From an uncultured Prevotella sp. (lineage in GTDB: Bacteria; Bacteroidota; Bacteroidia; Bacteroidales; Bacteroidaceae), in the NCBI GenBank assembly GCA_900770025.1, contig CAAGIW010000005.1, positions 1 to 15,740 on the forward strand: a DNA stretch of 15,740 bases, in the 5' to 3' direction. Position numbers and translations under genes: made by a program. Shown piece after piece: positions 5,781 through 11,631 of this stretch (within the stretch, counting starts at the first letter, position 1; each line of letters starts with the position of its first letter). The notes under the pieces were generated by a model. The model made no database searches and was not told the origin of the DNA. It worked only from the letters and a program-made list of their open reading frames with translations.

Positions 5781-6839
5781 TTATCCGTTGTGCTGCCCGG
5801 TGGGCAGTTGTTCCTGTTTCTTTGCTGTTGAAAGCAGTCCGCAGGCGGCAAAGATGTCCTGCCCCCTGCTGGCCCTGATGGTGGTGAACACGCCGTGGGC
5901 GGTAAGATAGTCGCGCATCGTCTCCATCCGTTTCTCGTCAGATGGGGGCAGATCCACCTGCGGAATGGCGTGGAACCGTATCAGATTGACGCGGCACTCC
6001 AGTCCTTGTGTCAGCCTCACTATCTCCCGCGCATAGGTCAGCGAGTCGTTCAGTCCGCCAAAGCAGATATACTCAAACGAGCACCTGCGCTGGTGGGTAA
6101 AGTCGTATTGCTTCAGCAGGTCCACCACCTCGCCGATGGGCATCTGCCTCTCTGCGGGCATCAGTGCCATGCGCTGCTCATGGAAGGGCGAGTGCATACT
6201 CACGGCCACGTGGCATTCGCTCTCGTCGAGAAACCGTTTGAACTTGTTTTTCACGCCCACGCTGCTCACCGTGATGCGCTTGGGGCTCCATGCGTAGCCC
6301 CATGCTGCCGTGAGCACCTCTGTGGTGCGCAGCACATGGTCCAGGTTGTCCATCGGTTCTCCCTGCCCCATAAACACCACGTTGGTCAGTCTTGCGGCCT
6401 CGGGCAGCGAATATATCTGGTTCAGTATGTCGGCCGCCGTGAGCTGGCCCTCAAAGCCCTGCTTGCCGGTTTGGCAGAACAGGCAGTTCATCTTGCACCC
6501 CACCTGACTGGAAACGCACAGCGTGGCGCGTTCGCCATCGGGAATAAACACCGTTTCTACAAACTTTCCCGAAGACACGGGAAACAAGTACTTCACGGTG
6601 CCGTCCACCGATGCCATGCGCTCTATCGGCTCCATCGCGCCCACACAGTAGGCGGCCTGCAGTTTCTCTCGGTTGGCTTTCGACAGGTTGGTCATCTCAT
6701 CGATGCTGCGCACATGCTTTTCGTAGAGCCACTGTGCCACCTGCTTAGCCGTAAACGCAGGCATCCCCAAGGCGGTCACCACTGCCTTGAGTTCGTCGGG
6801 CGTCATTGCCATCAGTGCCTTTTTGCCTGTGTCTGTCAT
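5781..6839 (-). CDS. rlmN: Dual-specificity RNA methyltransferase RlmN
   Basis: This 352-residue radical-SAM enzyme makes 2-methyladenosine at A2503 of 23S rRNA and A37 of a subset of tRNAs, supporting translational fidelity. The radical-SAM cluster motif is CKMNCLFC (Cys115, 119, 122). The family context TLCVSSQVGC precedes it and GQGEPMDN (158-165) follows. The C-terminal Cys333 in ASRGQDIFAACG corresponds to the methyl-carrying cysteine (E. coli Cys355). The conserved FVETV (93-97) is present. No Cfr-type features were noted, and the length is usual. It is the first gene after a strong promoter at 6863-6893 and leads the rlmN-pdxA-membrane-protein run. The start is the ATG at 6837-6839. 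Confidence 0.96.
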   Translation of the reverse strand: MTDTGKKALMAMTPDELKAVVTALGMPAFTAKQVAQWLYEKHVRSIDEMTNLSKANREKLQAAYCVGAMEPIERMASVDGTVKYLFPVSSGKFVETVFIPDGERATLCVSSQVGCKMNCLFCQTGKQGFEGQLTAADILNQIYSLPEAARLTNVVFMGQGEPMDNLDHVLRTTEVLTAAWGYAWSPKRITVSSVGVKNKFKRFLDESECHVAVSMHSPFHEQRMALMPAERQMPIGEVVDLLKQYDFTHQRRCSFEYICFGGLNDSLTYAREIVRLTQGLECRVNLIRFHAIPQVDLPPSDEKRMETMRDYLTAHGVFTTIRASRGQDIFAACGLLSTAKKQEQLPTGQHNG

Positions 6840-6862
6840 TGCTCTTTCAAGAATCTATCCTG

Positions 6863-6893
6863 CAAATTTACGTGATTTCGGGCAAACTACAAA
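6863..6893 (-). promoter_or_regulatory. Promoter of the rlmN operon
   Basis: On the minus strand TTTG (6890-6893) is followed after 19 nt by TAAATTTG (6863-6870), a full Bacteroidetes consensus promoter. The expected start of transcription is about 15 nt upstream of the rlmN ATG. The bases just before the -7 box (GAAATCACG) are the same as in the tRNA-His promoter. Confidence 0.75.
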
Positions 6894-6915
6894 ATCGCAG
6901 ACAGTCAAAATCGCC

Positions 6916-7401
6916 TCAATAGTCCCAATCGGTCCAGTTTGACACCTTCACCAAGTCGAACGAAGCAGAGAAGTTCCTGTCATCATATCCGTCCATATAT
7001 CCCCTGAAGCGCATTCCCCTGCCCACGCCATACAGGTCGTAATCTCGGATCATCACCCTGTATCCGTCGGAATATTCTATGAGAATCTGGCCGTGGTTGA
7101 CCCACCAGTCGAAGCTGTAGCGCTTGTAAAACCTGTTATAGCGGTTGTAGTCGCGCTGCTCTCCCCATCCGCCGTTAGCGAAGGCTCCGTCTTGATAGAA
7201 CTGTATTTCGGTGTCCCACTGCTCGGTGGTGACGCCATAGCGGTGACTGTAATACGAACCCAGAATTTCTCCCTGCCATATACCGTTCAGGTCGTAGGCG
7301 GTATCGGCATCTTCGTTTTCGCACGCACTCAGGGCAAACACGGCCATCAGCGCCAAGCCCCAGAGGGCCAGTTGGTGTTTAAATCTTTTCATTTTCAACA
7401 T
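6916..7401 (-). CDS. Small hypothetical lipoprotein, lipocalin-like pattern
   Basis: I do not recognise the family. The 161-residue product starts with a clear lipoprotein signal: basic n-region (KMKRFKHQ), hydrophobic core 11-23 and lipobox LSAC with Cys27 as the lipidated residue. Acidic residues follow the cysteine (ENEDAD), a pattern often linked to surface export in Bacteroidetes. The mature part starts LNGIWQGE (38-45) and is very rich in aromatic residues and in Gly, Asp and Arg, with alternating beta-like stretches. This would fit a small beta-barrel or sandwich, but that is inference. ATG at 7399-7401 is used; a second in-frame ATG at 7390-7392 is equally possible. A -7 box lies at 7420-7427. 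The gene ends 77 bp before rlmN, which has its own promoter. Confidence 0.8.
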   Translation of the reverse strand: MLKMKRFKHQLALWGLALMAVFALSACENEDADTAYDLNGIWQGEILGSYYSHRYGVTTEQWDTEIQFYQDGAFANGGWGEQRDYNRYNRFYKRYSFDWWVNHGQILIEYSDGYRVMIRDYDLYGVGRGMRFRGYMDGYDDRNFSASFDLVKVSNWTDWDY

Positions 7402-7419
7402 TTATTTGGATGAACAGTG

Positions 7420-7427
7420 CAAATATA
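7420..7427 (-). promoter_or_regulatory. Candidate -7 box of the small lipoprotein gene
   Basis: TATATTTG matches TAnnTTTG and is followed by C as in the other promoters here. It lies 18 nt upstream of the ATG. A matching -33 TTTG at the expected distance is not present. Confidence 0.5.
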
Positions 7428-7789
7428 ACGATATTTTTTTCAACTCCTGCACATTTCCCGATTATTCTTTCCTGCCGCATCCCAGAGCCCCACCGTGTCG
7501 CTTGCATTCCGTTTGCGCATAACAGTCTAATGGCCGATTTGGGTTGAATAGTTACCGAGCGATTGCCATTATTTAATATCTGTTAAATATATAAGATTTT
7601 TGGGTATTCAACTGTTAAATTGCATATTTATACATTTTCGATCTGAGCCACTTTTTTCGATGCTCTGGACTATAGTGAAGCCGACTTCAAAATAATGCGT
7701 TAGAACGAAAATTCCGCTGAACAAACTGATTTTCAGCAATTTGCAAAGCCAAAAACAGGAGCATCCCAACCTTCCTGCCGTTTCGTCCA

Positions 7790-7846
7790 ACCTCTTCAAG
7801 GGGAGGAGAAGAGAAAGAAGCCCCTCCCCACCTCCTCAAGAGAGGG
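7790..7846. repeat. C/G-rich inverted-repeat element
   Basis: Two imperfect direct copies, CCTCTTCAAGGGGAGG and CCTCCTCAAGAGAGGGG, flank the C-rich run CCCCTCCCC (7821-7829). GGGGAGG (7800-7806) pairs with CCTCCCC (7823-7829), and CCCCTC (7821-7826) can alternatively pair with the downstream GAGGGG, so two hairpins compete. The strong composition contrast with the AT-rich surroundings suggests a dispersed intergenic element. I recall similar C-rich intergenic motifs in Bacteroidetes genomes but cannot name one. Confidence 0.45.
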
Positions 7847-7865
7847 GAAAGAGCCAGCCACCCTA

Positions 7866-8080
7866 TTGCAATATAAGTATCTGATAATAAGCAGACAACG
7901 CACTCTTCAGAACTTCATCAAAGGGTCATCGGATTCTAAAATGGTGCGTTTTGCATTCTAAAAGTGCCAGTTTTGCATTCCAAAAGTGGCACTTTTGCAT
8001 TCTAAAATGGTGCGTTTTGCAATCCAAAATGGTGCGTTTTGCAACGCAAAATGGTGCGTTTTGCAAGTCAAAATGGTGCA
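7866..8080. repeat. Leader plus 22-nt tandem repeat array, copy A
   Basis: A 39-nt leader (7866-7904) and a 28-nt joint precede six complete 22-nt units at 7933, 7955, 7977, 7999, 8021 and 8043, plus a partial unit at 8065-8080. Each unit has a variable 5-nt start followed by a 17-nt core, usually AAAATGGTGCGTTTTGC, whose ends are mirror-complementary (CAAAA and TTTTG). Units 2 and 3 diverge in the core but complement one another. Because 22 is not a multiple of three, the array is unlikely to code for protein. It is homologous to 15507-15683 over leader, joint and units. Confidence 0.85.
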
Positions 8081-8219
8081 TCCCTTCACCCATTCGCCGC
8101 GAATTGGGGTTCAGAATCCCGTCATGTGAATGGTAGTCTTATGGTGTTCGATATGGGAAATATCGTGTCCGAAATGTCTGTTTTCTGCCTTCTGCACCCA
8201 AAAACACCTCCCCTCGCCC

Positions 8220-8253
8220 TGCATAAATATGCAAAACACTGCATATTTATGCA
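8220..8253. repeat. Double palindrome TGCATAAATATGCA / TGCATATTTATGCA
   Basis: Two 14-bp sites (8220-8233 and 8240-8253) are separated by AAACAC. Each is itself a palindrome, TGCATA-NN-TATGCA, and the two are exact reverse complements of one another. Their centres are 20 bp apart, placing them on the same helical face. The geometry resembles paired ARG boxes bound by ArgR, but the half-site differs from the classical TGAAT, and no arginine gene is adjacent. It may also be a dispersed palindromic repeat or a hairpin. There is no T-run, so it is not a standard terminator for the antitoxin gene that ends at 8334. Confidence 0.6.
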
Positions 8254-8333
8254 AAAACAGCCTCAAAAACGCCCTTTTTCCAATACTTTGAATGTTAAAA
8301 TATAGCCCTTGAATTTAAATATTGTTCACAATT

Positions 8334-8666
8334 CTACCATAATGCAAGCTTACCGCCCACGCCCAAATCAAGCGTAGCAGTAGTTACTCCAAGTGCCTGA
8401 AATATGCGGCTCATGGTAGGCAAAGTAATGACACTTTTGCCTTTCTCCAATCTTGATATTTGTGCTTTCTGCACTCCTACCCGCTCGCCCAGTTGTTCTT
8501 GGGTGAGATTTTGCGCCTGACGCATTTTTCGGATAGTCTCTCCCACAAAACAGGCGTTCACTTCTTCCTTGAGCCTACTCTCCATTGCGTCACGCTTAGG
8601 AGTGCCGATTTTACCAAACACCTCATCAGTCAGCACATCGAGCGATGTCGTATTCATCTTTGCCAT
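8334..8666 (-). CDS. XRE-family antitoxin (HigA-like)
   Basis: A 110-residue protein with a Cro/C1-type helix-turn-helix at about 44-97 (ETIRKMRQAQNLTQEQLGERVGVQKAQISRLEKG), preceded by a 40-residue N-terminal helix region. It follows a Gp49/HigB-like toxin gene directly, in toxin-first order, which is the usual arrangement of HigBA modules. The antitoxin would bind and silence the toxin and repress the shared promoter. The ATG at 8664-8666 lies 2 nt after the toxin stop; an in-frame GTG at 8670-8672 would overlap that stop (GTGA). Either start gives coupled translation. The specific subtype is inferred from architecture, not from a database match. Confidence 0.88.
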   Translation of the reverse strand: MAKMNTTSLDVLTDEVFGKIGTPKRDAMESRLKEEVNACFVGETIRKMRQAQNLTQEQLGERVGVQKAQISRLEKGKSVITLPTMSRIFQALGVTTATLDLGVGGKLALW

Positions 8667-8668
8667 AT

Positions 8669-9007
8669 TCACTTGTTTTTGAAATATTCCTCTCTTATCT
8701 TCTCTGCCTTTGCAATCTCCTTTGGAGGTGTCTTTTGGGTTTTCTTCACAATACCATGAGTAGCAATGATAAAGGTATCAGTTTCTGTATCCCAAAAAGA
8801 GAACAACCGATAACAATTGCCATTGTAAAGTGTGCGGAATTCCCATATTTCCGAATCTTCCAATTTCTTGAAAAGCTCCTTATTCATCAGTCCGTTCTCT
8901 ATTTTCTTATAGTTATACACTATTTTCTCCTGCACCTTCATAGGTAAAGAACGAACAAATTCTAAAGCCTCATCCAACAGCACTACTTTTATCGTGTATT
9001 CATCCAT
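8669..9007 (-). CDS. Toxin of the RelE/HigB superfamily (Gp49-like)
   Basis: This 112-residue protein has the pattern of the phage-derived Gp49-like family (PF05973). An N-terminal helix region (EALEFVRSLPMKVQEKIVYNYKKIENG) is followed by KKLEDSEIWEFRTLYNGNCYRLFSF, then ATHGIVKKTQKTPPKEIAKAEKIREEY at the C terminus. Family members are ribosome-dependent mRNA interferases that inhibit translation. The conserved IWEFR, YRLF and KKTQKTP blocks are all present, so it is probably functional. It starts at ATG 9005-9007 and overlaps or abuts the antitoxin gene. A -7 box (9025-9032) and a dyad (9037-9060) lie just upstream. Confidence 0.9.
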   Translation of the reverse strand: MDEYTIKVVLLDEALEFVRSLPMKVQEKIVYNYKKIENGLMNKELFKKLEDSEIWEFRTLYNGNCYRLFSFWDTETDTFIIATHGIVKKTQKTPPKEIAKAEKIREEYFKNK

Positions 9008-9024
9008 ACTTCTTTTTTCTGCTA

Positions 9025-9060
9025 CAAAGCTACCAATAAGTTTCCTCCTAAAGAAACTTA
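9025..9060 (-). promoter_or_regulatory. Promoter and putative operator of the toxin-antitoxin pair
   Basis: TAGCTTTG (9025-9032, minus strand) matches the -7 consensus, 17 nt before the toxin ATG. Immediately upstream, TAAGTTTC (9037-9044) and GAAACTTA (9053-9060) form a perfect 8-bp inverted repeat with an 8-nt spacer. No TTTG is found at the -33 position. The dyad covers that region, which is where an autoregulating antitoxin would be expected to bind. Binding is inferred from position and symmetry only. Confidence 0.5.
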
Positions 9061-9186
9061 CAACAGCAAATCTACTTCTGTTTAATCATTTTTAATAATC
9101 TTACATCATCCCGTAGCTATTCTCGAATATAGCAAGCAGCGCATTGGTTTTGTATCACTACATTCCGTCAATCGAAGATTATTTAT

Positions 9187-9194
9187 TATATTTG
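9187..9194 (+). promoter_or_regulatory. Candidate -7 box for the hydrolase gene
   Basis: TATATTTG, followed by CA, matches the Bacteroidetes -7 box. No TTTG is found 19-21 nt upstream; the nearest upstream TTTTG (9148-9152) is too far. It is the best promoter candidate for the plus-strand gene at 9324. Confidence 0.4.
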
Positions 9195-9323
9195 CACACG
9201 TATAATGATGCCTGCCACATGATGAGCAAAACTGCGATGGCGGCCAAACTGCCCACAGGCTGGAACACATGCACGGCAAACAAGAACATCGAGAAGAACA
9301 ATTAAACCCAAAAATCTTCAAGA

Positions 9324-10331
9324 ATGGAAACAAATGAAAACACCTTTGGGATGGTCATTCGCACATCCTTTTTCAAACTTATGGCCATCGCCATGCTTAC
9401 GGCCCTGACCTGCGCCTGCAGCAACGATGACAACCAACCCCTGAGCGACGAAAACAAGGAGACTGACAAGGGCAAAGACACCACAGTGGTAGAAACGACG
9501 GCGGTGCTCGACAGCGTGGAGTTCAGTTGCAAAAGGGGCGACCTGAACATCTACGGACTGATGTTCACCAAGGTGGCACCAGGGAAGAAGGCACCGGCCG
9601 TTATCCTATCGCACAGCAGCAGTCTGACACACGCCGCCATGAGAGACTACGCCCGCCAGATAGCCGACCAAGGGATGGTGGCCTACTGCTTCGACTTCTG
9701 CGGAGGAAGCAGCGAGAGCAAGAGCGACGGAAGTACGGAAGACATGACCGTGTTTACCGAAGTGGAAGACCTGAAGGCTGTGCTCGCAACGGTGAGCAAA
9801 TTGGACGTGGTGGATGCTGACAGCGTTTATCTGTTGGGATCGAGCCAGGGAGGATTGGTTTCCGCCTTGGTGGCAGAAGACTGTGCTGCGGATGTGCGGG
9901 GGCTGATACTGTTCTATCCCGCCTTCAATATCCCCGAACTGATCAAGAAATACGGAGACCTGATGAACCAATGGGGCAACATGGGCAACTGGGGGAACTT
10001 AGGAGGCTGGGGAGACTTAGGCGGTTCGTGGGGAAGCATGAGCATGAGCGAGACATACATCAACGCCATCAAGGACTATGATGTGTGGAGCCACATCGGT
10101 ACCTATCCCAAACACGTGACCATTATCCACGGTTCGGCAGACTTCATCGTGCCAGTGTCCAACTCCGAGAAGGCCGTTTCGCTCTATCCCGATGCCGAGC
10201 TCCACGTGATTGAGGGAGCCAACCACGGTTTCAATGCCGCCAACTTGGGCAGTATGGGCAGCATGATGGGAGCCGGCGCTAATTACGACGGACAGGTGAT
10301 GCCCTTAGTGTTTCAGGCATTGCACCGCTAA
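9324..10331 (+). CDS. Secreted alpha/beta-hydrolase lipoprotein
   Basis: A 335-residue hydrolase of the dienelactone-hydrolase / acyl-esterase type. Residues 12-32 form a lipoprotein-like signal ending TCAC, with Cys32 (then SNDD) the likely lipidated residue; the lipobox is imperfect. The catalytic triad can be read: Ser174 in GSSQG (172-176), Asp273 in HGSADFIVP, and His301 in ANHGF. The likely oxyanion region lies around SHSSSL (96-101). The substrate cannot be told; ester bonds on carbohydrates or peptides are plausible. Between the serine and the aspartate is an unusual segment (214-241) of Gly, Trp, Asn and Met repeats, where the lid would be. The gene converges on the AmpG-like gene, with only 6 bases between stops. 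Confidence 0.85.
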   Translation: METNENTFGMVIRTSFFKLMAIAMLTALTCACSNDDNQPLSDENKETDKGKDTTVVETTAVLDSVEFSCKRGDLNIYGLMFTKVAPGKKAPAVILSHSSSLTHAAMRDYARQIADQGMVAYCFDFCGGSSESKSDGSTEDMTVFTEVEDLKAVLATVSKLDVVDADSVYLLGSSQGGLVSALVAEDCAADVRGLILFYPAFNIPELIKKYGDLMNQWGNMGNWGNLGGWGDLGGSWGSMSMSETYINAIKDYDVWSHIGTYPKHVTIIHGSADFIVPVSNSEKAVSLYPDAELHVIEGANHGFNAANLGSMGSMMGAGANYDGQVMPLVFQALHR

Positions 10332-10337
10332 TCCGCA

Positions 10338-11627
10338 CTATGCGGCATCGTTGGCAGCGCTCTTCTTGCCAAACTCTGCGTCAATCCTGACGAACGAAGT
10401 TACCAAAAAGGTGATGCAGCAGGTGATGACCACCAGGATAAAGAACCACTGATAGCCCAACAGTTCCTGCAGATAGCCTGCCACCATGCCGGGAAGCATC
10501 ATGGACAATGCCATGAAGGCCGTACAAAGAGCGAAATGAGAAGTCTTGTGTTCGCCCCGACTGAAATACACCATGTAGAGCATGTAGGCAGTGAAACCAA
10601 AGCCATAGCCAAACTGCTCCACGAAGACACATACATTGATGACGGCAAGACTGCTCGGAAGGGCATAGCTGAGATACACGTAAACCAAATCGGGCAGGGT
10701 GATGGCACATACCATGGGCCACAGCCAGTGCTTCAATCCATGCCGCCCGGCAGCCAGTCCGCCGAGTATGCCGCCTATGGTGAGTCCCACCACTCCCACG
10801 GTGCCCTGCACAAATCCCAATTCGGCGGGCGACAGGCCCAGTCCTCCCTTGCGCACCGAATCAATCAGAAACAGTGGGGATATCTTGACCAAAAGGCCCT
10901 CCGGCATACGGTAGAGCAGCAGAAAACAGATGCCCACCCACACCTGCGGCTTGCGGAAGAAGGTGACAAACGTGAGCCACAATTCGCCAAACACCTCGCG
11001 CAGCGTGCTGTGTCTGTGCTCGCTGTCTTCAGAGGGGCGTGGCAGCACGGCGTGATGGAAGAGCCACAGGAGAATGAAGATGCCCAGCATGAAATAGAAC
11101 ATCAGGCTCCATGAATAGCGCACATTGCGGGTGATTACCTCCAAATTGCCCGCCAACATGATGAGCAGGCCCTGTCCGAAGATGGTGGCAATGCGATAGA
11201 ACGTGGAACGGATGCCCACAAAGGTGGCCTGCTGGTGATGGTTGAGCCCCAGCATATAGAAGCCGTCGGCAGCAATGTCGTGGGTGGCACTGCTGAAAGC
11301 CATGAGCCAGAAGAAGCACAGCGTGCCCTGCAACCACTGCGAAGTGGGGATGGTGAACGCCACACCACCGAGTGCAGCCCCCACCAGCATCTGCATGGCA
11401 AGAATCCACCACCGCTTGCTTTTAAGCACATCGACAAATGGGCTCCAGAACGGCTTGATGACCCAAGGCAAATACAGCCATGAGGTATAGAGGGTGATTT
11501 CTTCGTTAGACAGGCCGAGGCGCTTGTACATCACCATTGAGATGACCATCACCGTGACATAAGGCAAGCCTTCGGCAAAATACAGGGTGGGCACCCATGC
11601 CCAAGGAGAGTAACGCTTGTTTATCAT
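10338..11627 (-). CDS. AmpG-like MFS permease
   Basis: A 429-residue, roughly 12-helix major-facilitator protein. The N terminus WVPTLYFAEGLPY (11-23) and the loop SSATHDIAADGF (112-123) match the AmpG family, where an A-[TS]-[QH]-D-I-A-x-D signature is diagnostic. AmpG imports anhydro-muropeptides released during wall turnover; Bacteroidetes homologues may have other glycopeptide substrates. Hydrophobic segments lie about 12-33, 44-62, 73-93, 97-117, 141-160, 172-192, 229-244, 270-292, 302-322, 325-350, 361-386 and 392-412. The start ATG (11625-11627) is 4 nt after the stop of the large upstream gene, so the two form an operon. It lacks the two extra helices of E. coli AmpG (491 residues). 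Confidence 0.85.
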   Translation of the reverse strand: MINKRYSPWAWVPTLYFAEGLPYVTVMVISMVMYKRLGLSNEEITLYTSWLYLPWVIKPFWSPFVDVLKSKRWWILAMQMLVGAALGGVAFTIPTSQWLQGTLCFFWLMAFSSATHDIAADGFYMLGLNHHQQATFVGIRSTFYRIATIFGQGLLIMLAGNLEVITRNVRYSWSLMFYFMLGIFILLWLFHHAVLPRPSEDSEHRHSTLREVFGELWLTFVTFFRKPQVWVGICFLLLYRMPEGLLVKISPLFLIDSVRKGGLGLSPAELGFVQGTVGVVGLTIGGILGGLAAGRHGLKHWLWPMVCAITLPDLVYVYLSYALPSSLAVINVCVFVEQFGYGFGFTAYMLYMVYFSRGEHKTSHFALCTAFMALSMMLPGMVAGYLQELLGYQWFFILVVITCCITFLVTSFVRIDAEFGKKSAANDAA

Positions 11628-11631
11628 GGCA

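Larger units (their letters stand above)
7402..8333. other. Gene-free region of 930 bases with several repeat structures
   Basis: No open frame here looks like a protein: the two longest (7608-7799 minus and 7951-8136 plus) lie over AT-rich or repetitive DNA and have no recognisable content. The region holds the small-lipoprotein promoter at its left end, a C/G-rich inverted-repeat element (7790-7846), the leader-plus-22-nt-repeat module (7866-8080) and a double palindrome (8220-8253), which are listed separately. From 7430 to 7780 I see only AT-rich sequence. Confidence 0.7.
9008..9323. other. Intergenic region between the toxin and the hydrolase
   Basis: This 316-base divergent region holds the toxin-antitoxin promoter and dyad on the left, a candidate -7 box (9187-9194) facing the hydrolase, and a 28-codon open frame (9219-9305). 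I see no larger gene. The long distance from the -7 box to the hydrolase ATG leaves an untranslated leader of about 120 nt. Confidence 0.6.

Noticed and set aside
4719..5831. 370-codon plus-strand open frame opposite pdxA
   Set aside because: PdxA on the other strand has complete catalytic motifs; the antisense product shows no family features.
5895..6875. 326-codon plus-strand open frame opposite rlmN
   Set aside because: RlmN is complete on the minus strand with its radical-SAM motif and promoter; the antisense product is His- and Leu-rich with no motifs.
7608..7799. 63-codon minus-strand open frame in the gene-free region
   Set aside because: It shows no motif, has no promoter or conserved look, and overlaps the edge of the C/G-rich repeat element.
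7933..8080. CRISPR array made of the 22-nt units
   Set aside because: Units are too short, the variable part is only 5 nt, and there are no true spacers or nearby cas genes.
7951..8136. 61-codon open frame across repeat module A
   Set aside because: The 22-nt period breaks the reading frame at each unit, and the product is just a translation of the repeat in three frames.
8220..8253. Intrinsic terminator of the antitoxin gene
   Set aside because: The double palindrome has no T-run on either strand, a weak AT-rich stem, and lies 80 bp past the stop.
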